A stretch of DNA of 64,000 bases, taken from assembly GCA_937959115.1 (NCBI GenBank), contig CALGAW010000044.1, positions 1 through 64,000 on the forward strand. The letters are read 5' to 3'. The stretch comes from an uncultured Saprospiraceae bacterium (GTDB lineage: Bacteria; Bacteroidota; Bacteroidia; Chitinophagales; Saprospiraceae). The translations under genes were made by a program, and so were the position numbers. Within the stretch, counting starts at the first letter, position 1, and every line of letters begins with the position of its first letter. This document shows, one piece after another, positions 6,868 through 14,973 of this stretch. Under the pieces are notes generated by a model that was not told the origin of the DNA, searched no databases, and saw only the letters and a list, made by a program, of their open reading frames with translations.

Positions 6868-7962
6868 TTGCCTAACTTGAAAATTACTTCATTGAAATTG
6901 AGCATTTTATACCTCACTCTTTTAATAGTTGGAGCCATTACAATACTAGACCAATGTTCCACAATTAATCTGCGGACTTCCCCACTCTTCAAAAACAAAC
7001 AGCTCAACAACTATCCCTATCCAACCACCGGTATCACCTCCAAAAACTACACACTCGAACGCCTCAATAGTAATTACTACGGAGCCATCTCCTACAGCAC
7101 AACAGTCAATAAGTTTTTTGTCTTTAGTCATCCGACCACCATTGTGCTTGATCGTCATGGCAATACCCTGCACCGTTTTGAGATCCCCAACGAAGGACAC
7201 CCGATACAAGCAGCACCATACGTGGAAACCGAAACACACTTCTATGACCTTACACAGGAAACCCTACAACCGATCCCCTTCAAAATGATTTGGCGCAAGG
7301 ACTTTCCTACGCTTAATAGTTGGAAAGCGAAGTTTACGGATTCTTACAAGAAAGCAAGTATCGTCCTCTACTCACGTTATGGGAAAGACGCTAAGAAGCA
7401 GAGTGCTTGTCGAGCCTACTTGAAAATTGACAACGAATGGTGGTGCTTCGTATTGCCTGATCGAATACAGCTTAAAAACGATTATCAAACACTGATTACT
7501 ACAGAACTATTTCCAGCAAAAGCAGATCGGTTATTCTACCTCGTCGATGCTAAAAATCAAACGGCTTCTACTCACACTAAAATTAAAATAGCCGAACTCA
7601 AACAACAGACAATGAACCTCACGGAACTCAATGAAACCTACACTAAACAAAAGGGAGCAAAAATAGTATTCTTCGAAAAGGAAATGATTTATGATGAAAT
7701 CGCTTACACGCCCTTTCCGATTCTTATTGGAGGAACCGTCTACTACAATCTCCACATTGACAAGGACATTCTTCAGTTTAAAGACCATAGCTATCGAAGC
7801 GTCCTTGCTTGGAAAGCAGAAAATCTGACGGGCTACTTCACCGTTCCAAAAATATACGAAGACCAGTTAAAAGCAAGCTTCTTAATCCTAGAATATCCTA
7901 CGAATACGAATGAAAGTGGTGCTAAAGGAATGTATGTAATTAAGCCGAATGTCGTTAAGTAA
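6868..7962 (+). CDS. Hypothetical N-terminally anchored envelope protein; start disturbed by T8 run
   Basis: A 364-residue product with one hydrophobic segment near the N-terminus (SILYLTLLIVGAITIL), then a soluble, aromatic-rich, beta-looking domain probably outside the inner membrane. I recognise no family. Read literally, the frame can only begin at TTG 6868 because a stop lies just upstream. However, ATG at 6855 starts MSIF... and would join this frame exactly if the run of eight Ts at 6862-6869 were seven. So the gene is either off through a one-base slip, phase-variable at this tract, read from TTG, or mis-sequenced. It is followed by the convergent TonB receptor only 11 bases beyond its stop. 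Confidence 0.65.
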   Translation: MPNLKITSLKLSILYLTLLIVGAITILDQCSTINLRTSPLFKNKQLNNYPYPTTGITSKNYTLERLNSNYYGAISYSTTVNKFFVFSHPTTIVLDRHGNTLHRFEIPNEGHPIQAAPYVETETHFYDLTQETLQPIPFKMIWRKDFPTLNSWKAKFTDSYKKASIVLYSRYGKDAKKQSACRAYLKIDNEWWCFVLPDRIQLKNDYQTLITTELFPAKADRLFYLVDAKNQTASTHTKIKIAELKQQTMNLTELNETYTKQKGAKIVFFEKEMIYDEIAYTPFPILIGGTVYYNLHIDKDILQFKDHSYRSVLAWKAENLTGYFTVPKIYEDQLKASFLILEYPTNTNESGAKGMYVIKPNVVK

Positions 7963-7973
7963 AGTGACGATTG

Positions 7974-10457
7974 CTAAAATTTCCCTCGTAAACTTACTAG
8001 GAAATTGATCCCTGGAGCACTGACACCAGAGGAGAATGTGCGGTAATGCTGATCAAGGATATTCTCAGCACCAAAAGTAACCGTAAATTGCTTATTCACA
8101 TTGTAAGAAGCATATAGATTGATGGTGTACCAGGGCGGTGTGCCATCAGCTGTGGCTTTATCAAAGTTATCAGACGAACCAAGTAAGTCATAGCGCTCTT
8201 TCTTCTTCCAGCCATTGTACTTTCCTAATAGCTCAAACTCCGCCTTTTTCTTGTATTGATAGCTGACACCAACAAAACCATATAACGGAGGAATATGGGA
8301 CAAGGGTGAATTATCAGTAATATTTTGCCCACGGGTATAGTTGATAACAGATTTTAACTTCCAATTATTAAATACATTTACTTGGATATTTGCCGAAAGG
8401 CCATAAATAAAGCCTTCTCCCGCGTTAAAATTACGCTGAATGGTATCATTGCCACCATCAAAGTAAAGCGTAGCGTCTCCATTGGCTAACGTGTCTGATT
8501 TCCGAACCAATGCATCAAACAGGTAAGTATAAAAATAGGTGCCGCCTACTTTCACCCGTTCATTGAAACTTTTAGAGATGGAAAGCTCTGCATTCAGTGT
8601 CTTTTCTGCTACCAAATCAGGGTTTGGAATTGTCACATAACCGCCCTTAGAGCGCACCTTCCCAAAATCATCGACATTCGGAGCTCGGAAGGCTGAACTA
8701 GCGACTGCCCGTATATTAAACCCAGCTCCTGGCTTATAGGTAAACCCTACCCCACCGGTCAAGGCACTAGTACTTAGGAAAACACGAGATTCTGGTAAGT
8801 TAAAGAACGCTGTGTCTACAAAATCAGAAGTCAACGTAATATAGGTCTGTCGGAGCCCTCCAATAATATTTGCCTTTTTACCAACCTTTACTTTCCCACT
8901 CAAATAACCTGCAATACCAAGCATTAGACTCCCTCCATCAGGATATCTCGTAACATTTCTCTCATCAATTTCTCCTGTACCGATATGACGAAGAAAGGCA
9001 TCAGAAATAACCCGATTCATGTTAAATTCAACACCATATAAAACCTTTAGATTATCACCCAACAAGTTTTTAGTCAGATCAGCATTGAAGGAGCCAACGT
9101 GCACATTTTCCTGCTGTATATTCCTCCAAACCACATCATATCGGCGAGTGATTCGATCTTCATCAATCTTTTGATAAGCTGCTAGAAACTTAGCCGTTGT
9201 AAAGAACTTTTTGTTTGATTTAATATCGGAAGAAAGAGAGATCAGAAACCGAGTTTGCGGCCCATAGTCCCAATCAGAGTATTTAAAGTTTTTTGTTTCT
9301 ATGTTATTTTCCAACGTATCAAGTTCGCCCTCAGTAATCTGGTCATACCTAGGAACATTGGTCGTAGTTGACAATTGCGTATTGAGCTGAAAATTTACAT
9401 GTTCATTTGGTTTGAATCGAATCTTTTGAAGTAAATGGATGGTACTGTATTCAGTACCAAGTTGAATCCGTGGTTTAGGATTGGGGACCACAAAATCTTC
9501 TGCAAATTCATTCGCAGCAACATAACTGCGATCTCCATAACGTGCAGGATGGTGTTTACTTTTTTGACTACCTGAGCGTAAATTATCAAAATCAGAAGCG
9601 GTAACACTAGTGAGTGACGCCCATTTGCTATTTCCAAAATTAAAATCAAAATGCCCTGTTTTTTCAAAATTTGCAGAGGACGTTCTTACATTCGCATTAA
9701 CATTAAACTTCTTTTTGTCTTGAGTGTCGTACAGACTAGGGTTTTTCGTAAAAAAGTGCATGACGCCGCCTAGTGCGTCACTACCATACATAACAGAAGC
9801 TGGGCCAAAAATCACCTCTGTTCTATCGAGCACAGAATTATCGATACTAATCACATTTTGAAGATGCCCATTCCGAAAAATTGCATTATTCATTCTAACT
9901 CCATCAATTACAATCAATACCTTATTCGCCTCAAAGCCTCTAATGATCGGACTTCCACCTCCCATCTGACTTTTCTGGATAAACACACTGCCTGTGTTCT
10001 CAAGCATATCAGCAGAGGTCTGTGGGTTTTTGAACTCTATGTCTTTTGTTCCAATGACTCTTACTTGAGAAGGAACGTCTTCTGTTCGTTCAGCAAATTT
10101 AGAATTGGCCGTGATCACAAGTTCATCAAACTGGAACGGAGAACTGCTTAGGTAAACACTTTTATTATTGCTAATGATGTCTGAAATGGTTGTAGCATAG
10201 GTTTCAAAACCGGTAAACTCGAAAAAGAGTGAATCTGTTCGATTGAAACCTTTAAGATTAGCCTCCCCATTATAGTTAGAAATAGTGGTAACGGATTGAT
10301 CTGAATTATAGATATTTACCCCAGGGAGCGTCTCGTTTAATTCTTCATCAATGATAGAAATAATTAGGTCATTAGTATAAACCTGACCATTCAGAAAAGT
10401 CGGGATGAAAAGAAAACAGATGTAAATAGAAGCAATTAGCCTAAAAATGCTATCCAT
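7974..10457 (-). CDS. TonB-dependent outer-membrane receptor
   Basis: About 827 residues: signal peptide (MDSIFRLIASIYICFLFIPT), a CarboxypepD_reg-like beta domain (~30-105), a plug domain (FDELVITA, RGFEANKVLIVIDGVRMNNA, VMYGSDALGGV) and a 22-strand-type barrel ending in aromatic-rich SLRGKF. The plug carrying RG-E-N-V--DGVR and the barrel layout resemble the heme/hemoglobin-type receptor group, but the substrate is not certain. The longer frame begins at 10526; ATG 10457 was chosen because it starts the signal peptide and removes overlap with the upstream kinase gene, whose stop lies 22 bases before it. The two genes are probably co-transcribed. Confidence 0.9.
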   Translation of the reverse strand: MDSIFRLIASIYICFLFIPTFLNGQVYTNDLIISIIDEELNETLPGVNIYNSDQSVTTISNYNGEANLKGFNRTDSLFFEFTGFETYATTISDIISNNKSVYLSSSPFQFDELVITANSKFAERTEDVPSQVRVIGTKDIEFKNPQTSADMLENTGSVFIQKSQMGGGSPIIRGFEANKVLIVIDGVRMNNAIFRNGHLQNVISIDNSVLDRTEVIFGPASVMYGSDALGGVMHFFTKNPSLYDTQDKKKFNVNANVRTSSANFEKTGHFDFNFGNSKWASLTSVTASDFDNLRSGSQKSKHHPARYGDRSYVAANEFAEDFVVPNPKPRIQLGTEYSTIHLLQKIRFKPNEHVNFQLNTQLSTTTNVPRYDQITEGELDTLENNIETKNFKYSDWDYGPQTRFLISLSSDIKSNKKFFTTAKFLAAYQKIDEDRITRRYDVVWRNIQQENVHVGSFNADLTKNLLGDNLKVLYGVEFNMNRVISDAFLRHIGTGEIDERNVTRYPDGGSLMLGIAGYLSGKVKVGKKANIIGGLRQTYITLTSDFVDTAFFNLPESRVFLSTSALTGGVGFTYKPGAGFNIRAVASSAFRAPNVDDFGKVRSKGGYVTIPNPDLVAEKTLNAELSISKSFNERVKVGGTYFYTYLFDALVRKSDTLANGDATLYFDGGNDTIQRNFNAGEGFIYGLSANIQVNVFNNWKLKSVINYTRGQNITDNSPLSHIPPLYGFVGVSYQYKKKAEFELLGKYNGWKKKERYDLLGSSDNFDKATADGTPPWYTINLYASYNVNKQFTVTFGAENILDQHYRTFSSGVSAPGINFLVSLRGKF

Positions 10458-10479
10458 ACAATTGTAAAGTTCAATACGG

Positions 10480-11658
10480 TTATTGGTTATTCCTAGGAAG
10501 AGAAATTCTAAACGTCGTCCCTTCATTTATAACTGATTTTTTTACAAATATCCTGCCAGAGTGGTAGTTTTCAATGATTCTCTTAGTAAGACTTAGGCCA
10601 AGTCCCCACCCTCTTTTCTTTGTTGTAAATCCTGGTTGAAAAACAGTTTTCATCTTTGAAGTCGGAATCCCTTTTCCCGTATCAGAAATATCAATATGGA
10701 CAAAGCTTTCATCTACAATGACTTCACCATTAATATCGCCAGCATTCCCCATAGCATCCAAAGCGTTTTTAAGTAGGTTTTCTACCACCCAATCAAACAA
10801 AGGTGGGTTGATATTTACATCAATTGGAGTAGAATCTGTCTTCAAATTAAATTGAATATGTTTTGAAGCTCGCCGCTTCATGTAGGTAAAGTTTTTATCC
10901 AATTGAAGAAAGATATTGGTTGTTTCCAGCTTTGGTTTTGAGCCTATCTTTGAAAATCGATCTGCAATAAGCTCAAGTCGCCCCAGATCCTTGCGCAATT
11001 CCTTTAAGATTTGCTGAGAATCATCGTCCCCTTCTGTTGTCATTTTGAGATGCTCAATCCATGCCACCAAGGAAGAGATCGGTGTACCAAGTTGATGGGC
11101 GGTTTCCTTTGCCATGCCGACCCATACCTGATTTTGCTCTGAGCGACGTGCTTGAGAAATCACGATATACCCAATAGAAACAAACATACCAATGAGCAGT
11201 GCCTGAATTAGAGGGAAGTAGTTTAAAAAGGTAAGCCAACGCGTATTCTTGTAATAAACATATTGCCGATCCTGCGGTAATTTCCTAGAAGTCAGGTCAA
11301 TAATAATCGGATTATGAATCCCTTTCATTACCTGCAACTGAGCCTTGAGATAAGCGGTATCTCTCGCAATTCTAAGTGAATCTAGGTTTGCCGACTCAAT
11401 AATCTGCCCTCGATAATCTGTAATAATAGCCGGAATATCATGGTTCTGAAGTACTTGCAACTCAAACGTCAAGTCATTAGACAGTTCACCAGAAGCCATT
11501 CGCTTAAGAGCTTGCGCCCAAAGTTCTACAGACTTCTTCTCCGTTGCCTTGAGTCTAGAAGCAATTCGATTGGTATATATAACCGTTACAGCCACAAGGA
11601 TAATTGCAGCGATCACAAGTAAGATTCTCCAACCTGATGTTTTTTTATAAAGATTCAA
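10480..11658 (-). CDS. Membrane sensor histidine kinase
   Basis: Two membrane segments (~11-29 and ~143-168) frame a short periplasmic sensor region. After them come HisKA-like MAKETAHQLGTPISSL with phospho-acceptor H188, an N box (LLKNALDAMGNAG) and G boxes (DTGKGIP, GWGLGLSLTKRII) of the HATPase_c domain. The H-box form AHQLGTP is typical of Bacteroidota kinases close to the nitrogen-regulation type. No response regulator gene is adjacent, so it is an orphan here. It precedes the TonB receptor by 22 bases, hinting at shared expression. Confidence 0.9.
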   Translation of the reverse strand: MNLYKKTSGWRILLVIAAIILVAVTVIYTNRIASRLKATEKKSVELWAQALKRMASGELSNDLTFELQVLQNHDIPAIITDYRGQIIESANLDSLRIARDTAYLKAQLQVMKGIHNPIIIDLTSRKLPQDRQYVYYKNTRWLTFLNYFPLIQALLIGMFVSIGYIVISQARRSEQNQVWVGMAKETAHQLGTPISSLVAWIEHLKMTTEGDDDSQQILKELRKDLGRLELIADRFSKIGSKPKLETTNIFLQLDKNFTYMKRRASKHIQFNLKTDSTPIDVNINPPLFDWVVENLLKNALDAMGNAGDINGEVIVDESFVHIDISDTGKGIPTSKMKTVFQPGFTTKKRGWGLGLSLTKRIIENYHSGRIFVKKSVINEGTTFRISLPRNNQ

Positions 11659-11772
11659 TATGAATGCAGTTTGTTTGTAGGCTTATAACTGATTTTAATT
11701 TGAAAAATTATAATCCTAGCGAAAATTCCAATTTAATCATAAATGTAAACAATCTCCAATTCAAAACAATAC

Positions 11773-11860
11773 CGTATTCGACATTCCCTTCTCCCCTTCT
11801 TCATTCTAAAACGTCCTCCGAAAATTCTGCATTCGATATTCTGCATTCTATATTCCCTTA
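11773..11860. repeat. ATTC-rich short direct repeats
   Basis: An intergenic stretch made of reiterated ATTC units with spacers TGC, GAT, TGC and TAT (CATTCGATATTCTGCATTC). It lies between the ends of the kinase promoter region and the AsmA gene. Such low-complexity intergenic elements recur in Bacteroidota genomes from my general experience; no function is known to me. Confidence 0.5.
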
Positions 11861-11869
11861 ATTTCTCTT

Positions 11870-14632
11870 CTAATCTATCTCCTCATCTAAATCCGGATCA
11901 TAATCCTCATCGGGAATCTCCTCAATAGGAACTTCTTCAACAGGTTTTTCAACGGGTGGCTTTACTTTTAGGATTTTCTCAAGCTTCTCATCAATTTTAT
12001 CAAGGACTTTTTCTGGTTTAGGGGCTTCTTTTGGAACTTCTGGTTCATCTTCCTCGATTGGGACCGGTGGCATCTTTTCTTTTTGGTTCTTTTCCACTGG
12101 TGCTTCTCGTTTGGTAGATTTCGTGCCTGATTCCTCCCAATCCTCTGGTTCGTAGAGTGCTTCGGCTCCTAGCTTTTTTCGGATGTCTCTTCTAATGGCT
12201 GCGAAGTGATTATCCAATCTTGCTTTTTCTTTTTTGTAGGACTTTTTACTGTATTCATATTCGTAGTCATCTGATTTCCCAAAGACCTTAACATAGATAT
12301 TGAAAAACCCTTTTTTCCTAGATTTGATTGGTTTTTTCTTAGGATTATACTTTTTAAATTTATTGAGCAACACTTGACCAGCATTCACCTTTGTCAGATA
12401 GAGCATTTTATCAGTCAACAAGCTATGACTGCCAGACAAAGAAAGATTTAAGGCATTACTTTGAACGAACATGGTTGGCATGTAAAACGTCCCTCTTTTT
12501 ATCCCAAATTGATTTCTAGTTTTGGAGAATTTAATGTGTTTAAGATCCTTTAACTTTATAAAATTTGAATATTCATCCAACAAATCTAAGCCTCGTAGTT
12601 CTCCATTCTGCATGGTGACATCTGCTAGAACGTACAATTTCTTAAAATCAAATTCACCGTTTTCATTCCAAAAGGCATTTACAAGTACCTTAGCATCCAA
12701 ATCACCATCTATGTGCTTGTGTTCTATGACAGTTTGACTAAAGTTATTACATTGTCTAAATGCTTCCTTAGCATTGATCTTGTGGCACTTTATTATAGCT
12801 TCTAAGCGTGGTTCTTTTTCCAAATAAGCCTTCCCATCCAAATTAAGAATGCCATCCATTGCATCCACTCGCACACCTCTGATTACTAGTGTGTTATTTT
12901 TTATGGCGACTTTACCGCGAAAATCTTCTCCTTCTATTTCTCCAAAACTGAATTGATCTATCTTAGAATAAAAATTACCGTCTAAAAAATTGGTAAATGG
13001 TTCTCCTTTTTCTTCTGTTTCTTTCTGATCACTGTCTTCCTTGCTATATAGATCTGACAAGGCAAACAATTCTTTAAAATTGATCTGTTTGGCCGTTAGA
13101 CTAACGTCAAATATCAATTTTGCATCCTTAGAATTAATCGAGTCAGAAAGCATTACGGGCACAAGATTTTTCGCTGTCCCATCTAAGGTAATGTCGCTGT
13201 CTGCACCTGTAACATTGAGTTGACTGATTTTAAAGTCATTATTAGAAATAGATAGAAGTCCTTTGTTGATCGATATTTTCTCTCCTTTTACTTTTAACAT
13301 TACATCTTCCAATCCTACACTTCCCGTCGCATCCATCTTATAAGCAAGATTCGGATCACGCATATTTTTTGAATAGCCCGAAATGTTTAAATTATTAAAA
13401 TCAAGAACACCAGCACCATCAGATATGTTGTCTCCTAGTACCCCATAAATTGCTTCAAGGCTAAGTTTACCAGAAAAATTGAAGTTTACATAGGGATTAG
13501 ATAAGTCTCGTACCTTCATTTTCAAGCGTAAGAGTTCACTTTGTAATTTACCTTCAAAGTCATTGATTTCAAACACTGCATCTTCCTTACGACCATTTTT
13601 GCCATTTGTAAACTGAGCATTAAACGTTACACCTTTGATTGGATAATCAAGCCTTGGACTATTAATCTTACCGTTTTTCAATCCAAATTTTGCGACTACA
13701 TTTGGTGTCTTACTCACTGAATACTTGCCTTTTACATCAGCATCGAGGTAAAATGTGCCTTGACTATCGAAGTCACCAAGCATCTTTTTGTAGGAAGGTG
13801 GTAATACCTCAATGACTGAATTCAGGCTACAATCTTTACTTTTAAGACGAAGATTTAAATTAGAATACTTGTCTTTTACATCAACGTTTCCTTCTACTTT
13901 AAAGGAATTATCTTCGATTTCCAATACTACCTCTTCAAACTTATACTGATCAGTCTTAAGGTTTGCATCGATCTTAGCAGTGTAGCCAAGGTTGGTACCT
14001 GCTAGGAATCGCCCTTCCGGTGTATCCACAAATCCAGAGTAGATATCCGCATAGCTATTGATAATAAAATGATTACTTGAAAACTCTCCATCTATTTCGG
14101 CATAATCAACTTTTGTGGCGATCTCCGTTTTTTTCAACTCATTTACATAAATCACCTCAATATCGTTGAGCGTAGCTGTTTCAAGAACGATCGAAAAGTC
14201 TGAATCCTTGTCGTTCTTGTTACTGATCGATGATTTTAGTACATCAACACTAGAATTACCGTTCTTATCAAAATAAGCGAATAGTGCACCATCAGATATA
14301 TTGATTTCATTGACTCTATACCTTTGGCTGAATATACTCATTGTACCAAACTCAAGCTCCATCTCCTTTGCCTCTAGCAACATGCCGCTGCCTTTGATCG
14401 CCCCTGGCAACTTTACGCCTTTTAATTGGATTGTAGCACTTGGAAAATCTGAGATTAAAGAGAGATTGATATCAGATACTTCAAGCTTAGTCTTTAAGCT
14501 TTTATTAAGTTCTTTAACGAACAATGCACCAACTTCATCTTCAAAGAATGCAGCAATGACAAATAAAGCAATGGCAAAGGCTCCAAGTAATATTCCGATA
14601 AAAAGACCAAACTTCTTAAAGAGGTTTTTCAT
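11870..14632 (-). CDS. AsmA-family envelope protein with acidic Pro/Lys tail
   Basis: A 920-residue protein with an N-terminal membrane anchor (FGLFIGILLGAFAIALFVIA) and a long periplasmic beta-rich body of the AsmA/TamB-like type (LEVSDINLSLISDFPSATIQ, and the C-terminal AsmA part with GELRGLDLLDEYSNFIKL). Relatives act as bridge-like carriers of lipids between inner and outer membranes. The last ~160 residues depart from the family: a Lys-rich strip (KKYNPKKKPIKSRKKGF) followed by an extended tail dense in Pro, Glu and Val, ending DEDYDPDLDEEID. The tail may span peptidoglycan or bind a partner. A candidate minus-strand promoter box (CAAAAATA on plus) is at 14689-14696. Confidence 0.85.
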   Translation of the reverse strand: MKNLFKKFGLFIGILLGAFAIALFVIAAFFEDEVGALFVKELNKSLKTKLEVSDINLSLISDFPSATIQLKGVKLPGAIKGSGMLLEAKEMELEFGTMSIFSQRYRVNEINISDGALFAYFDKNGNSSVDVLKSSISNKNDKDSDFSIVLETATLNDIEVIYVNELKKTEIATKVDYAEIDGEFSSNHFIINSYADIYSGFVDTPEGRFLAGTNLGYTAKIDANLKTDQYKFEEVVLEIEDNSFKVEGNVDVKDKYSNLNLRLKSKDCSLNSVIEVLPPSYKKMLGDFDSQGTFYLDADVKGKYSVSKTPNVVAKFGLKNGKINSPRLDYPIKGVTFNAQFTNGKNGRKEDAVFEINDFEGKLQSELLRLKMKVRDLSNPYVNFNFSGKLSLEAIYGVLGDNISDGAGVLDFNNLNISGYSKNMRDPNLAYKMDATGSVGLEDVMLKVKGEKISINKGLLSISNNDFKISQLNVTGADSDITLDGTAKNLVPVMLSDSINSKDAKLIFDVSLTAKQINFKELFALSDLYSKEDSDQKETEEKGEPFTNFLDGNFYSKIDQFSFGEIEGEDFRGKVAIKNNTLVIRGVRVDAMDGILNLDGKAYLEKEPRLEAIIKCHKINAKEAFRQCNNFSQTVIEHKHIDGDLDAKVLVNAFWNENGEFDFKKLYVLADVTMQNGELRGLDLLDEYSNFIKLKDLKHIKFSKTRNQFGIKRGTFYMPTMFVQSNALNLSLSGSHSLLTDKMLYLTKVNAGQVLLNKFKKYNPKKKPIKSRKKGFFNIYVKVFGKSDDYEYEYSKKSYKKEKARLDNHFAAIRRDIRKKLGAEALYEPEDWEESGTKSTKREAPVEKNQKEKMPPVPIEEDEPEVPKEAPKPEKVLDKIDEKLEKILKVKPPVEKPVEEVPIEEIPDEDYDPDLDEEID

Positions 14633-14973
14633 GAATTGACTTTAATTGCAGATTAATTAAGGAACTGCAATTGTTCGTTTTAATTGTGCAAAAATACAAT
14701 TTTGGAAAATGTTTAACGATGAATGGACATTAAACTTTTGTTAAGTGCTATTCTTGATTCAAATCTAGCACTTTCCCCCTTGGCATAATTGCCATTGCTT
14801 ACTTCCGTTATTGCAAGTTTATTGCTCAGTCGATCTTTCTACACAGCAGTACTTCGGTTGCTGTTTCAATTAGGAATGAGGCGTGTTTCAGCATTAATTC
14901 ACGGGCAATAGTTCAAAATAAACCACTAAAATTTGTAGCTTTGAGCAATTACTTAACACACTGAAGTTAACGG
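14633..14973. other. Divergent promoter region, no gene
   Basis: 341 bases between the oppositely transcribed AsmA and acylase genes. It holds a clear plus-strand TAnnTTTG box at 14936-14943 and a possible minus-strand box at 14689-14696. I see no ORF or strong RNA fold. Confidence 0.5.
14936..14943 (+). promoter_or_regulatory. Bacteroidota -7 box TAGCTTTG for the acylase gene
   Basis: Exact TAnnTTTG match 30 bases before the acylase ATG at 14974, which would place transcription start near 14950. The matching -33 TTTG box is weak. Confidence 0.55.

Noticed and set aside
11773-11860. Possible CRISPR-like array
   Set aside because: Units are only four to ten bases long and irregular; no spacers of constant length and no cas genes in the window.
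14301-14639. 112-residue plus-strand ORF opposite the AsmA start
   Set aside because: Antisense shadow; the AsmA frame has a clear membrane anchor and family motifs.
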